64,000 nucleotides of DNA from the NCBI GenBank assembly GCA_900473205.1, contig UCLB01000001.1, positions 186,001 through 250,000 on the forward strand, in the 5' to 3' direction. The notes under the pieces are model-generated. The model was not told the DNA's origin. It made no database searches and saw only the letters and a program-made list of their open reading frames with translations. A program made the position numbers and the translations under genes. This document shows positions 36,474 through 44,698 of this stretch, piece after piece; the first letter of the stretch is position 1, and each line of letters begins with the position of its first letter. Source of the DNA: Hyphomicrobiales bacterium (lineage in GTDB: Bacteria > Pseudomonadota > Alphaproteobacteria > Rhizobiales > Rhizobiaceae).

Positions 36474-37988
36474 TTATTTTTTGGCTTTGGCTTTGGCTTT
36501 GGCTTTGGCCTTGGCGTCGGTCGTGCCGGTGAAGCCGCGCTCTCGCGCCCAGATGACCGCCGCTGCCCGTCGGTTCACACCAATCTTGCCATAGAGTGAG
36601 GCGATGTGGTTGCGGATGGTGTTTTTGGAAAGATGCAGCGTTTCTCCCATTTCCGCATCGCTCTGGCCGTTGCAGATCAGGCCTAAAATTTCACGCTCAC
36701 GGTCGCTGAGCTCCATCAGTTGTGCGGTGGGTGCTGCCGTCGATTGGTGTTTTAGCGTCGCCAGGCGATCAACGATGGAGCGGCTGAACCAAGATGTATC
36801 CGCCATCACGCTTTCAATAGCTTCCACCAGTTGCGCTTCGCTGCGCCTGCGCTCGGTCACATCCTGCAGCGCCCAGATCACGCATTGCTCGTCATTGATT
36901 TCCACGCGCTCGGCGGAAACGAGGCAATCGGCCATACCGCCGTCCTTCTGGCGCATGCGCATGGCTTCGTTGCGAACGAAAATATTGTCACGCAGTTTCT
37001 GTTCCAGCGCGCGCCGTGCGGCCACGTCTTCCCACAGGCGCAGATCGCTTGCCGTGCGACCGGTGATCTCGGTGACGCTGTAACCGGAGACTTGCAGAAA
37101 CGCGTCATTGACTTCGGTGAACACAAAATCATCCAACCGGGAGACGGCTGCGGGTGCGGGTGAAAGCTTGAAGGATTTCGAAAAACGCTCCTCGCTCTGG
37201 CGCAGCGCATTCTGCGCCTTTCGTCTGGCATCGAGATCGGCGAAGGTGAAGAGCATGCAGGGTTCTTCAACCACGGAAATCGGCTCACCGGCGACAATTA
37301 CCAGCCGGTCCCCGCCATCGGGCAGGGGTACCAGCGCTTCACGGTGGCGGATAACCCTGCCATCGTCCAGCTTGGTCAAAGCATCCTCGCCGGTTTCGCA
37401 GTTCGAAAACAGACCTATTGCCTCGACGGTCTTTCCAACGACATCTTCTTTGGTAAAGCCCGTCATTTCTAAAAAGCCTTCATTGACCCGAATGAAACGG
37501 TGGTCATCCAGGCGACAAATGAGGCCGGGCGCGGGGTTCGCGTTGAATGAGCGTTCGAACCGTTCTTCCGCCTCGAAACGCGGCGTCTCGTCCCGCAGGA
37601 TCAGAGCCAACACATCCGGTTTGTCGGTGCCGTCGGAAATGATCATGCTGCGCACCGTGTGCACCCAGACCAGATCGAGATCGCTGGTTGGCGAAATCTC
37701 TACCGTCACATCGTCTATCGTCTCGCCCGATAGCAGACGCTCGAGCGGGTACTGGCCTTCTTCCAGAAGATGGTTGTTGCGATAGCGCAGCGTAAACCTG
37801 CGCCGATACTCTTTGGCATCCGCCCCAAGCGCCTCGACGCTATCGACGCGGTGCATGTCGAGCGCTGATTCATTGGCCCAGGCGATATCGCCGTCGGGCT
37901 CCAGAAAAATGATGCCGTCGCTCAAGCCGCCTATCAGTTCCTGAAGACTGCCGCGGTTAATCCTGGGTGGCTTGGGAACGTCGTTCAT
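36474..37988 (-). CDS. PAS-domain LuxR-type transcriptional regulator
   Basis: This 504-residue protein has three PAS modules (about residues 12-120, 140-255 and 275-395), with phrases such as RINRGSLQELIGGLSDGIIFLEPDGDIAWAN and FTEVNDAFLQVSGYSVTEITGRTASDLRLWED. It then has a LuxR/FixJ helix-turn-helix (LSDREREILGLICNGQSDAEMGETLHLSKNTIRNHIASLYGKIGV, about 425-470). There is no histidine kinase or receiver domain, so it is a one-component sensor-regulator. The C terminus is an unusual alternating Ala-Lys tail encoded by a hexanucleotide repeat. Its targets may be the adjacent csbD/BON/DUF992 genes. Confidence 0.87.
   Translation of the reverse strand: MNDVPKPPRINRGSLQELIGGLSDGIIFLEPDGDIAWANESALDMHRVDSVEALGADAKEYRRRFTLRYRNNHLLEEGQYPLERLLSGETIDDVTVEISPTSDLDLVWVHTVRSMIISDGTDKPDVLALILRDETPRFEAEERFERSFNANPAPGLICRLDDHRFIRVNEGFLEMTGFTKEDVVGKTVEAIGLFSNCETGEDALTKLDDGRVIRHREALVPLPDGGDRLVIVAGEPISVVEEPCMLFTFADLDARRKAQNALRQSEERFSKSFKLSPAPAAVSRLDDFVFTEVNDAFLQVSGYSVTEITGRTASDLRLWEDVAARRALEQKLRDNIFVRNEAMRMRQKDGGMADCLVSAERVEINDEQCVIWALQDVTERRRSEAQLVEAIESVMADTSWFSRSIVDRLATLKHQSTAAPTAQLMELSDREREILGLICNGQSDAEMGETLHLSKNTIRNHIASLYGKIGVNRRAAAVIWARERGFTGTTDAKAKAKAKAKAKK
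36480..36515 (-). repeat. hexanucleotide tandem repeat encoding an Ala-Lys tail
   Basis: Five perfect TTTGGC units (36480-36509) and one CTTGGC (36510-36515) encode alternating Lys and Ala at the extreme C terminus of the LuxR-type regulator. The unit length keeps frame. Confidence 0.85.
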
Positions 37989-38179
37989 ATCGGTCTCGAA
38001 TGCGCTGGATGGAAATCACGTCTGATTATCATGCCGTCTCTGATGGCGAAAAGCGAGCGCCGTGCAGATGAAGGGCATTGTCATATGGGAACGGTTGCAA
38101 TTGGAAATGGTACAGCAACAGAAGCTTAATGCCTTATAATCTAATATTCCGAAAAACAACGACATGGGGAGCATGAACA

Positions 38180-38947
38180 ATGCCGACACAGTGCAATGGT
38201 TGCCGCGATGGTGCAGCTTTCGATGTGCCATTTTCGATGGCGTTTCAGCCCATTGTCGATATCAGCACAGGCAAGGTTTTTGCTCACGAGGCATTGGTTC
38301 GCGGGCCGAATGGCGAAGGTGCGGGCACCGTTCTTGGGCAGGTGAAGGCCGACAATCGCTACGCCTTCGATCAGCAATGTCGGGTCAAGGCAATTGAGCT
38401 CGCGTCAAGCCTTTACGACCCGGCTGACGATGTGAAGCTATCGATCAACTTCATGCCAAACGCTGTCTATGAGCCGCGGGCCTGCATTCGCCTTACGCTT
38501 GCCACGGCCATGAAAACCGGCTTTCCGCTGGACCGTATCATTTTCGAGTTCACGGAAAACGAAGTGCTCGATACCAAGCATGTGCTCCACATCTTGAGAA
38601 CATACAGGGATATGGGTTTCAAGACGGCGATAGACGATTTTGGCGCGGGTCACTCCGGACTAGGTCTTCTTACCCATTTCCAACCTGATATCGTCAAGCT
38701 CGATATGGACATGATCCGGGGCATCGACATCGATCCTGTGAGACGCACGATCGTCAAACACACCCTGAATATGCTGCAGGACTTGGCAATCGTCCCTCTC
38801 TGTGAAGGCGTTGAGACCGTGGATGAATTGGCAGCACTGAGAGATCTCGGAGTATCCCTCATCCAGGGCTATCTGCTGGCGAAGCCAAGCTTTGAAACGT
38901 TGGCAATTCCCGTTACGCCGACCGCGTTTATTCCCAAGGTTGCCTAA
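38180..38947 (+). CDS. EAL domain protein, probable cyclic-di-GMP phosphodiesterase
   Basis: This 255-residue stand-alone EAL domain keeps the key residues: the glutamate of HEALVRG, the asparagine of INFMPN, the glutamates of FEFTENE, the aspartates of IDDFGAGHSG, the lysine of VKLDMDMI, EGVET and QGYLLAKP. It should therefore be catalytically active. The N terminus MPTQCNGCRDG carries a CxxC pair not needed for EAL activity. GGGGAG lies eight bases before ATG 38180. It is divergent from the PAS-LuxR regulator. It probably lowers c-di-GMP and so affects motility or biofilm. Confidence 0.87.
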   Translation: MPTQCNGCRDGAAFDVPFSMAFQPIVDISTGKVFAHEALVRGPNGEGAGTVLGQVKADNRYAFDQQCRVKAIELASSLYDPADDVKLSINFMPNAVYEPRACIRLTLATAMKTGFPLDRIIFEFTENEVLDTKHVLHILRTYRDMGFKTAIDDFGAGHSGLGLLTHFQPDIVKLDMDMIRGIDIDPVRRTIVKHTLNMLQDLAIVPLCEGVETVDELAALRDLGVSLIQGYLLAKPSFETLAIPVTPTAFIPKVA

Positions 38948-38995
38948 CCGTAAATTTGGTAAGGCAGCCCATTGGTTGTCGCGAATTGCCGCCGT

Positions 38996-39916
38996 TCAAG
39001 GATACTGCGCACCCGTGGCCGCCACGTAAATCGAGTAAAGCGATTTCGTGGCCGTGATGAACAGCCGGTTCTTGCGCGGGCCTCCGAAGGTAAGGTTCGC
39101 CACCGTCTGCGGTATCTTGATCTTGCCCAGCAAAGTGCCATCCGGCGAGAAGCAATGCACGCCGTCTCCGGCGCTGGTCCAGAGGTTACCCGCAACATCC
39201 AGCCGGAAACCATCCGGCAGGCCATTGTCCAGAGCACAGAATTCCTGCCCGCCCGTCAGACGCTTGTCGTCAACCACATCGAAAACGCGGATATGGCGGG
39301 GGCGGGTAATGTCGTGGCTGGATGAGCTGTCGGCGACGTAAAGCTTTGTTTCGTCTGGCGAGAAGGCGAGCCCGTTGGGCTGCCCGAAGTCATCCACCAT
39401 GATCTCGATTTCACCTGTCGATGGATCGAGACGGTAGACATTGCGCGTCGCTTGCTCAGGCTCGGATTTGTATCCTTCGTAATCGGAGAGGATGCCGTAG
39501 GTCGGGTCGGTGAACCACACGCTGCCATCGGAACGGACGATGACGTCGTTGGGCGAGTTCAGGCGTTTGCCATGATAGCTATCCGCCAGTACGGTGATGG
39601 AGCCGTCCACCTCGGTACGGGTGACACGCCGTGTGCCATGTTCGCAGGACACCAGTCTGCCCTGCCGGTCGCGCGTGTGGCCGTTGGCGAAATTGGAGGG
39701 CTGGCGAAACACGGAAACGCCATCCTCCGGCACCCAGCGCAATATGCGCTGGTTGGGAATGTCGCTCCACAACAGGCAGTTCAGGTCCGAAAACCAGACC
39801 GGGCCTTCGGCCCAGCGGCAGCCGGAGTAAAGCTCTTCAAGCTCTGCATTGCCGACAATCAACTGGCGGAAACGCTCGTCGCGGATTTCATAGAGGGAAG
39901 ACTGGTCTGTCGGCAT
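38996..39916 (-). CDS. SMP-30/gluconolactonase family protein
   Basis: This roughly 306-residue six-bladed beta-propeller of the SMP-30/regucalcin family shows CRWAEGPVWF with the metal glutamate, LNSPNDVIVRSDGSVWFTDPTYG and GQPNGLAFSPDETKLYVADSS. It probably opens a sugar lactone formed from the sugar imported by the adjacent RbsABC-type transporter. ATG 39916 is preferred because it lies 28 bp after the permease stop; a TTG at 39973 would overlap the permease. Confidence 0.87.
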   Translation of the reverse strand: MPTDQSSLYEIRDERFRQLIVGNAELEELYSGCRWAEGPVWFSDLNCLLWSDIPNQRILRWVPEDGVSVFRQPSNFANGHTRDRQGRLVSCEHGTRRVTRTEVDGSITVLADSYHGKRLNSPNDVIVRSDGSVWFTDPTYGILSDYEGYKSEPEQATRNVYRLDPSTGEIEIMVDDFGQPNGLAFSPDETKLYVADSSSSHDITRPRHIRVFDVVDDKRLTGGQEFCALDNGLPDGFRLDVAGNLWTSAGDGVHCFSPDGTLLGKIKIPQTVANLTFGGPRKNRLFITATKSLYSIYVAATGAQYP

Positions 39917-39944
39917 GGGCTTGATCCGAAAATTGGGGTCGCGT

Positions 39945-40892
39945 TCAGCGCAGCTTTTTAGGGCCGCTCGCAAGAAGAATGACGGAGATGATGATGAGGC
40001 CGGTCAGGATGAGGCGGATGCCCGCACCAAAACCATAGGTGTTGAGCATGGAAACCACGAGGAACATGAAAAGCGAGGCGCCCCAGATGCCCGGAACATT
40101 GGAATCGCCACCCGCGACAGCCGTGCCGCCGATGACGACGACGGCAATCGACATCAGCAGATATTCGGCACCCATGTTGAGAGCCGCGCCGCCGGAGAAG
40201 CTAGCCAGCAGATAACCTGCGATGGCTGCGAGCACTGCGCAAAGGACATAGGTGATGAAGCGCGTGCCATCCACCGGTATGCCGGTCATTCTGGCGGCAA
40301 AGGTGCTCTGGCCGATGGCGGATATCCAGCGTCCGTAGAAACTGCGATCAAGGAGAACCCAGGCGATTGCCGAAAGCAGCAGGGCAACGAGGGCGACGTT
40401 GGGGATGCCGAGGGTGCTGGAGATGGCAAAGTCTGCCAGCATCTGCGGCGGCTTGATACGAAGGCCGCGATTGGTCCAGATGGCCGTGGATTGCACGATG
40501 AAGCTCATGGACAAGGTGGCGATGATGGGCGGAATGCGCAGAAGCTTGATGAGCGCATAGTTACCGATGCCGACCGCAACACCGATGCCGATGGCAACCA
40601 TCAGTCCCGGCAGGATCAGATGATCGGACACATCCATGAACTTCAGCGCAACAGTGCCAGAGAGCGTCATGGTGGCCGGTACGCACAGATCAATATTGCC
40701 CGGGCCAAGCGTGATGACGAACATCTGGCCGATGCCGACGATGACCGAGAAGGCCGCGAAGGTCAGCGCTGCATGGGACAGGCCGAAGGAACTGGAACCG
40801 CCGGTAAACAACACGGTGATAATCCACACCGCAATCGTGGCAGCGAAAGACCAGATCCACGGCTTCTTCGAAAATCTCTGCAAGGCACTCAT
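39945..40892 (-). CDS. sugar ABC transporter permease (RbsC type), second subunit
   Basis: This 315-residue permease of the ribose/xylose type has 8-10 membrane segments. It shows the conserved GPGNIDLCVPATMTLSG, GIPVDGTRFITYVLCAVLAAIAGYLL and YLLMSIAVVVIGGTAVAGG. The start at 40892 overlaps the upstream permease stop by four bases, so the extension to 40982 is not used. It forms a heterodimer with the product of 40889. Confidence 0.9.
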   Translation of the reverse strand: MSALQRFSKKPWIWSFAATIAVWIITVLFTGGSSSFGLSHAALTFAAFSVIVGIGQMFVITLGPGNIDLCVPATMTLSGTVALKFMDVSDHLILPGLMVAIGIGVAVGIGNYALIKLLRIPPIIATLSMSFIVQSTAIWTNRGLRIKPPQMLADFAISSTLGIPNVALVALLLSAIAWVLLDRSFYGRWISAIGQSTFAARMTGIPVDGTRFITYVLCAVLAAIAGYLLASFSGGAALNMGAEYLLMSIAVVVIGGTAVAGGDSNVPGIWGASLFMFLVVSMLNTYGFGAGIRLILTGLIIISVILLASGPKKLR

Positions 40893-41830
40893 TGATTTTT
40901 CTCCCGCTTTTCGAGGCGGTTCAGCAGCAGGCGAAGGCCGAGCACGACGATGAGGATGGCGCCCTGCGCGCCGATCTGCCAATCCGGCGAAATGCGCATG
41001 AAGGACAGGAACGAGCCCGCAAGCGTCAGCGTCAAAGCACCGATGACGGCACCGATGGGCGAGACGCGACCGCCGACGAATTCACCGCCGCCCAGAATGA
41101 CACCGGCAATGGAGAGCAGCGTGTAACGCAGTGCGATATTGGCGTCCGCCGAGGTGGTGAGACCGACCAACGCAATGCCTGCCAGTACGGCGAAGAACCC
41201 GGCCAGCGCAAATGTCGCTGCGCGAATGCCGATGACGGTCCAGCCTGAGCGTTCAACAGACCGGAAATTGCCGCCCACACCGCGCATCAGCACGCCAAAG
41301 GACGAGCGCATGACGATGTAATGGGCAATGGCGGCAATCACGATGCTGGCGACGATGGCCATGGGGATGAAGGGCGGCTTCGCCGTCATGATCGTGCGTA
41401 TCCATGCAGGCGCCAGACCACCCGGCGATGGCAGCAACAGAACGGCCAATCCGCCCCAGACAAAGCTCATGCCCAGCGTCACGACGATGGAGGGCAGCGC
41501 ACGGATATGAATGATCGCGCCCATGGCGGCGTAAATCGCAATCGCAGCGGCGAAGATCACGATGCCGATCAACGGTGACGTCTGCAGAAACGTCGCGGTA
41601 ACACAGGCGCAGAAGCTGACAAATGTTCCCATCGACAGGTCGAGATCGTTGACCGACATGATCAGCATCTGCGCGATCGTTGCGAGTGCGATCGGCACAG
41701 CAAGATTGAACAATAGGTTGAGGCCCGTATAGCTCATGGCGCGGGGCTGCATGTAGAAGACGGCGATCAACAGCACGGCGAGAGATGCGGCGGGAATGAT
41801 GAGGCGCAGGGCGTTGGCGGAAAGTTTCAT
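40889..41830 (-). CDS. sugar ABC transporter permease (RbsC type), first subunit
   Basis: The protein has 313 residues and about ten membrane segments. Conserved stretches are NDLDLSMGTFVSFCACVTATF, LGMSFVWGGLAVLL and YTLLSIAGVILGGGEFVGGRVSPIGA. Both ends overlap neighbours by ATGA. Two different permease genes in an Rbs-type system imply a heterodimeric channel. Confidence 0.9.
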   Translation of the reverse strand: MKLSANALRLIIPAASLAVLLIAVFYMQPRAMSYTGLNLLFNLAVPIALATIAQMLIMSVNDLDLSMGTFVSFCACVTATFLQTSPLIGIVIFAAAIAIYAAMGAIIHIRALPSIVVTLGMSFVWGGLAVLLLPSPGGLAPAWIRTIMTAKPPFIPMAIVASIVIAAIAHYIVMRSSFGVLMRGVGGNFRSVERSGWTVIGIRAATFALAGFFAVLAGIALVGLTTSADANIALRYTLLSIAGVILGGGEFVGGRVSPIGAVIGALTLTLAGSFLSFMRISPDWQIGAQGAILIVVLGLRLLLNRLEKREKNQ

Positions 41831-43290
41831 GCGTGCGCGTCTCCGGAGAAAGATGCAGCAAGCACTGCCTGTTCGTTAATGTCATCGCCCGTGAGTTCGG
41901 CCTGAATGCTGCCTTCGCGAAACACGTAAACGCGGTCGCATAGGCGAATTTCGTCCATCTCGGTCGAGTACCAGATGAAGGTGCGGCCATTGGCAGCTTC
42001 GCTGCGCAGGATGTCGTAGACCTCCTGCTTGGTGCCGATATCGACGCCGCGCATCGGGTCGTCCATCAGCACGGTGCTGGCTGTGGTGGCCAATGCGCGG
42101 GCAAACAGCACCTTCTGCTGGTTGCCACCGGAGAGCGAGAGGATTTTGTTGTCCACATCGGGCGTACGGATTTCGATGCGCTTTTTCCAGCTGGCACCGA
42201 GTTCGTCTTCCCTCGCGCGATTGACCAGACCTGCCGGTGAGAAGTCTCGCAGGGATGCAATGCTGAGATTTTTCAGAATACTCCAGAGCGGAAACGTGCC
42301 GTTCAGGCTTCTGTCACCGGCAACGAAGGCAATGTCCTGATGCCGCGTCGGAAACCAGCTGCTGTTTCGGGAAAGATAGAGGTCCAGCAGGGCTTCCGTC
42401 TGCCCGTGACCGCCCAGACCGGCCAGCCCGATGATCTCGCCGCGATAGGCTTCAAACGGTAGGCCTTGTCCTTTTCTTGGAGGCATGGACAGGACGGTCG
42501 GGCCAGCCTTGCGTTCCAAAGAACGCTTCCAGCCTTGTTCCTTCACCACGCTGCCCATGGCTTCCACGAGAGTTTTGTTCGTGAACTCGCCAGCAGCACG
42601 GTCTGCCACCACCTTGCCGTCCTTCATCACGACGACACGGGTTGCTGTGGAGAGAATTTCGCCGAGAATATGGGATATCAGCAGCACCGCGCCGCCGGTG
42701 CGCACGAAGCGGCGCACATAATCCATCAGCTGTTCGGCAAGCCCCGCATCGAGCGAGGATGTCGGCTCATCGAGAATGACCAGCTTCGGCTCTTCGTTGA
42801 CGCCAGCAAAGTTGATGGCAATTTCCACCATCTGCCGCTCGGCGATGGAGAGTTCCGAAATGGTCAGATCACAATCGATGCCATGGCCAGGGAATATCTC
42901 GTCCAGCTTGTTGCTGATGAGAGAAAGCGCGCGGCTGCGCCAATTGCTGCCCTTCATGTCGGTATGCATGATGCGGACATTTTCGTTGATCGTGAGGTTA
43001 GGGCAGAGCGACAGTTCCTGAAACACGCAGCGCACACCACTTGCCCGCGCTGCGGCAATACCATAGCTGCTCGGCTTGCCGCCATAGGACACAGACCCCT
43101 CATGCGGCGTCAGCCCGCCATTGATGACGTTGACGATGGTAGATTTTCCCGCGCCATTGTGGCCGACGAGGCCGAGGCACTCGCCGGAGCGAATGACGAG
43201 ATCGGCACCATCCAGCGCCTTGACGGCACCGAACACCACTTTCACGCTTCGCGCTGCGACGACTTCCTGTGTGGATATCACTTCGTTCAT
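41827..43290 (-). CDS. sugar ABC transporter ATPase (RbsA/MglA type)
   Basis: The protein has 487 residues and two nucleotide-binding domains. The first is intact: Walker A GHNGAGKST, signature LSIAERQM, Walker B LVILDEPTSSLD. In the second half the signature LSGGNQQKV is present, but Walker B reads VLMDDPMRGVD, with aspartate in place of the catalytic glutamate, and no clear Walker A is seen. One site is therefore probably degenerate. ATG 43290 has no good ribosome binding site; TTG 43296 is an alternative. Confidence 0.9.
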   Translation of the reverse strand: MNEVISTQEVVAARSVKVVFGAVKALDGADLVIRSGECLGLVGHNGAGKSTIVNVINGGLTPHEGSVSYGGKPSSYGIAAARASGVRCVFQELSLCPNLTINENVRIMHTDMKGSNWRSRALSLISNKLDEIFPGHGIDCDLTISELSIAERQMVEIAINFAGVNEEPKLVILDEPTSSLDAGLAEQLMDYVRRFVRTGGAVLLISHILGEILSTATRVVVMKDGKVVADRAAGEFTNKTLVEAMGSVVKEQGWKRSLERKAGPTVLSMPPRKGQGLPFEAYRGEIIGLAGLGGHGQTEALLDLYLSRNSSWFPTRHQDIAFVAGDRSLNGTFPLWSILKNLSIASLRDFSPAGLVNRAREDELGASWKKRIEIRTPDVDNKILSLSGGNQQKVLFARALATTASTVLMDDPMRGVDIGTKQEVYDILRSEAANGRTFIWYSTEMDEIRLCDRVYVFREGSIQAELTGDDINEQAVLAASFSGDAHA

Positions 43291-43335
43291 GAGCAATTAC
43301 GCCAGTTTTGCGGCCTTGCGCCACGGCTTTACATC

Positions 43336-43366
43336 CATCGCAGCGCCGCCGGGCGGCACTGCGATG
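43336..43366 (-). other. stem-loop between binding-protein and ATPase genes
   Basis: CATCGCAG pairs with CTGCGATG, and the inner GCCGCC pairs with GGCGGC, giving a very stable GC-rich hairpin. It lies 25 bp after the binding-protein stop, with no T-run. Confidence 0.65.
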
Positions 43367-43390
43367 TCTTGGTGCTGGGAGGGTCTGCGC

Positions 43391-44407
43391 TTACTTGGCG
43401 GAGGCGATGACCTTCTGTGCATCTTCCAGGCTGTATTCGACGTTTGCCACGCCGCCCTTCTGGGTGTTCTTGAGGTTCTCCTCAAGATTGGCCTGATCGA
43501 TACGCAGGAATGGAACGGTCAGATCCTTCTTCACGTCCTTGCCGTCGAGGATTTGCTGGGCGACCCAGAAGGCGAGCGTGGAGACGCCGGGGGCGATGGA
43601 AACCGACATGGTTTCATAACCGCTTGCATCCTTCTGCTGCTTCCACCACTGCAATTCGTCTTCACGGTTGCCCATGACGATGGTTGGTGTCGGACGCTTG
43701 GCTGCGGCAAACGCCTGTGCGGCACCGTAACCATCCCCACCCTGCGTTACGACGGCGGCCACTTCCTGCAGGCTTGGCAGAATACCGGCGACAGCGCGCT
43801 GTGCCACATCCTGCGCCCAGTCGCCGTTCACGGAACCTACGATCTTGAACTGGGTGTTCTTGGCCACACCGGCTGCGATGCCTGCGTGGATTTCGTCATC
43901 GACGGACACACCGGCAAGACCCCGAATTTCAAGCAGGTTGCCGCCCTTCGGCATTTTCTTCGCAAGGTAATCGATCTGGCTTTCACCCATGGCCTTGAAG
44001 TCCACGGCAATGCGCCATGCACAGGGCTCGGTCACGGTGCCGTCGAAGGACACGACGGTGATACCGGCGTCGCATGCTTCCTTGATGGCGCCGTTCAGCG
44101 CGGTCGGTGAAGCGGCGTTGATGACGATGGCATCATAGCCCTGTAGAATGAGGTTCTGGATCTGTGCAGCCTGTTCGGTTGCCTGATTTTCCGCTGTCGT
44201 GAACGGGTCGGCAGCGGCAACTGTGCCAGCCTTGACGGCGTCCTTGGTGATCTTGTCCCAGCTGGTCAACATGGCCTGACGCCATGAGTTGCCAGCGTAG
44301 TTATTCGAAAGCGCGATTTTCTTGCTGGATGTCTCGGCCTGTGCGGTCATCGGCAACGTCGCGCATGCGACAGCAACCGATGCCAGAAGCATCTTCCTGA
44401 TAGCCAT
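43391..44407 (-). CDS. sugar ABC transporter substrate-binding protein (Peripla_BP_4 type)
   Basis: This 338-residue protein has a signal peptide ending PMTAQAE (about residue 24). Features are KIALSNNYAGNSWRQAM, AAQIQNLILQGYDAIVINAASPTALNGAIKEACDAGITVVSFDG and AVVTQGGDGYGAAQAFAAA, as in ribose/galactose-type binding proteins. It is the first gene of the importer operon and divergent from a two-component system that probably controls it. The adjacent gluconolactonase suggests an aldose that is oxidised to a lactone. Ligand unknown. Confidence 0.9.
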   Translation of the reverse strand: MAIRKMLLASVAVACATLPMTAQAETSSKKIALSNNYAGNSWRQAMLTSWDKITKDAVKAGTVAAADPFTTAENQATEQAAQIQNLILQGYDAIVINAASPTALNGAIKEACDAGITVVSFDGTVTEPCAWRIAVDFKAMGESQIDYLAKKMPKGGNLLEIRGLAGVSVDDEIHAGIAAGVAKNTQFKIVGSVNGDWAQDVAQRAVAGILPSLQEVAAVVTQGGDGYGAAQAFAAAKRPTPTIVMGNREDELQWWKQQKDASGYETMSVSIAPGVSTLAFWVAQQILDGKDVKKDLTVPFLRIDQANLEENLKNTQKGGVANVEYSLEDAQKVIASAK

Positions 44408-44493
44408 TGATTTTCCTCCCTAGTGGCCCACCCGTCTCCGGGCAAAGAAACCTTCGCAACGCCTCCTCGACGTTGAGCTGAGATTCCCGTTGC

Positions 44494-44514
44494 ACCGGGG
44501 CTCCTTTCCCCGGT
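44494..44514 (-). other. leader hairpin with a Shine-Dalgarno-like loop
   Basis: ACCGGGG and CCCCGGT pair perfectly around 7 bases. On the minus strand, the sense of the importer operon, the loop reads AAAGGAG. It lies about 90 bases before the binding-protein ATG. Confidence 0.4.
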
Positions 44515-44698
44515 ACTAAACAAGCATGACCGGGAAAGCCTTTGTTGTACAGGCTGTTCAAGGCAATCTGGTTGCGGGTTCCCGCAGAATTTATGCGGAT
44601 GTCCGCAGGACGCAAGCGCCACGACGGCGCAAGATATGTGGCCCGAGGTTAATTGCGACATCGGGCCATGTTGCAGACGCTTGGGAGGGCGTCCGCCA

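Noticed and set aside
44301-44615. 104-codon minus-strand frame with a CPETGGPL motif in the importer leader
   Set aside because: It runs through the start of the binding-protein gene in another frame. The zinc-ribbon-like motif is short and probably chance.
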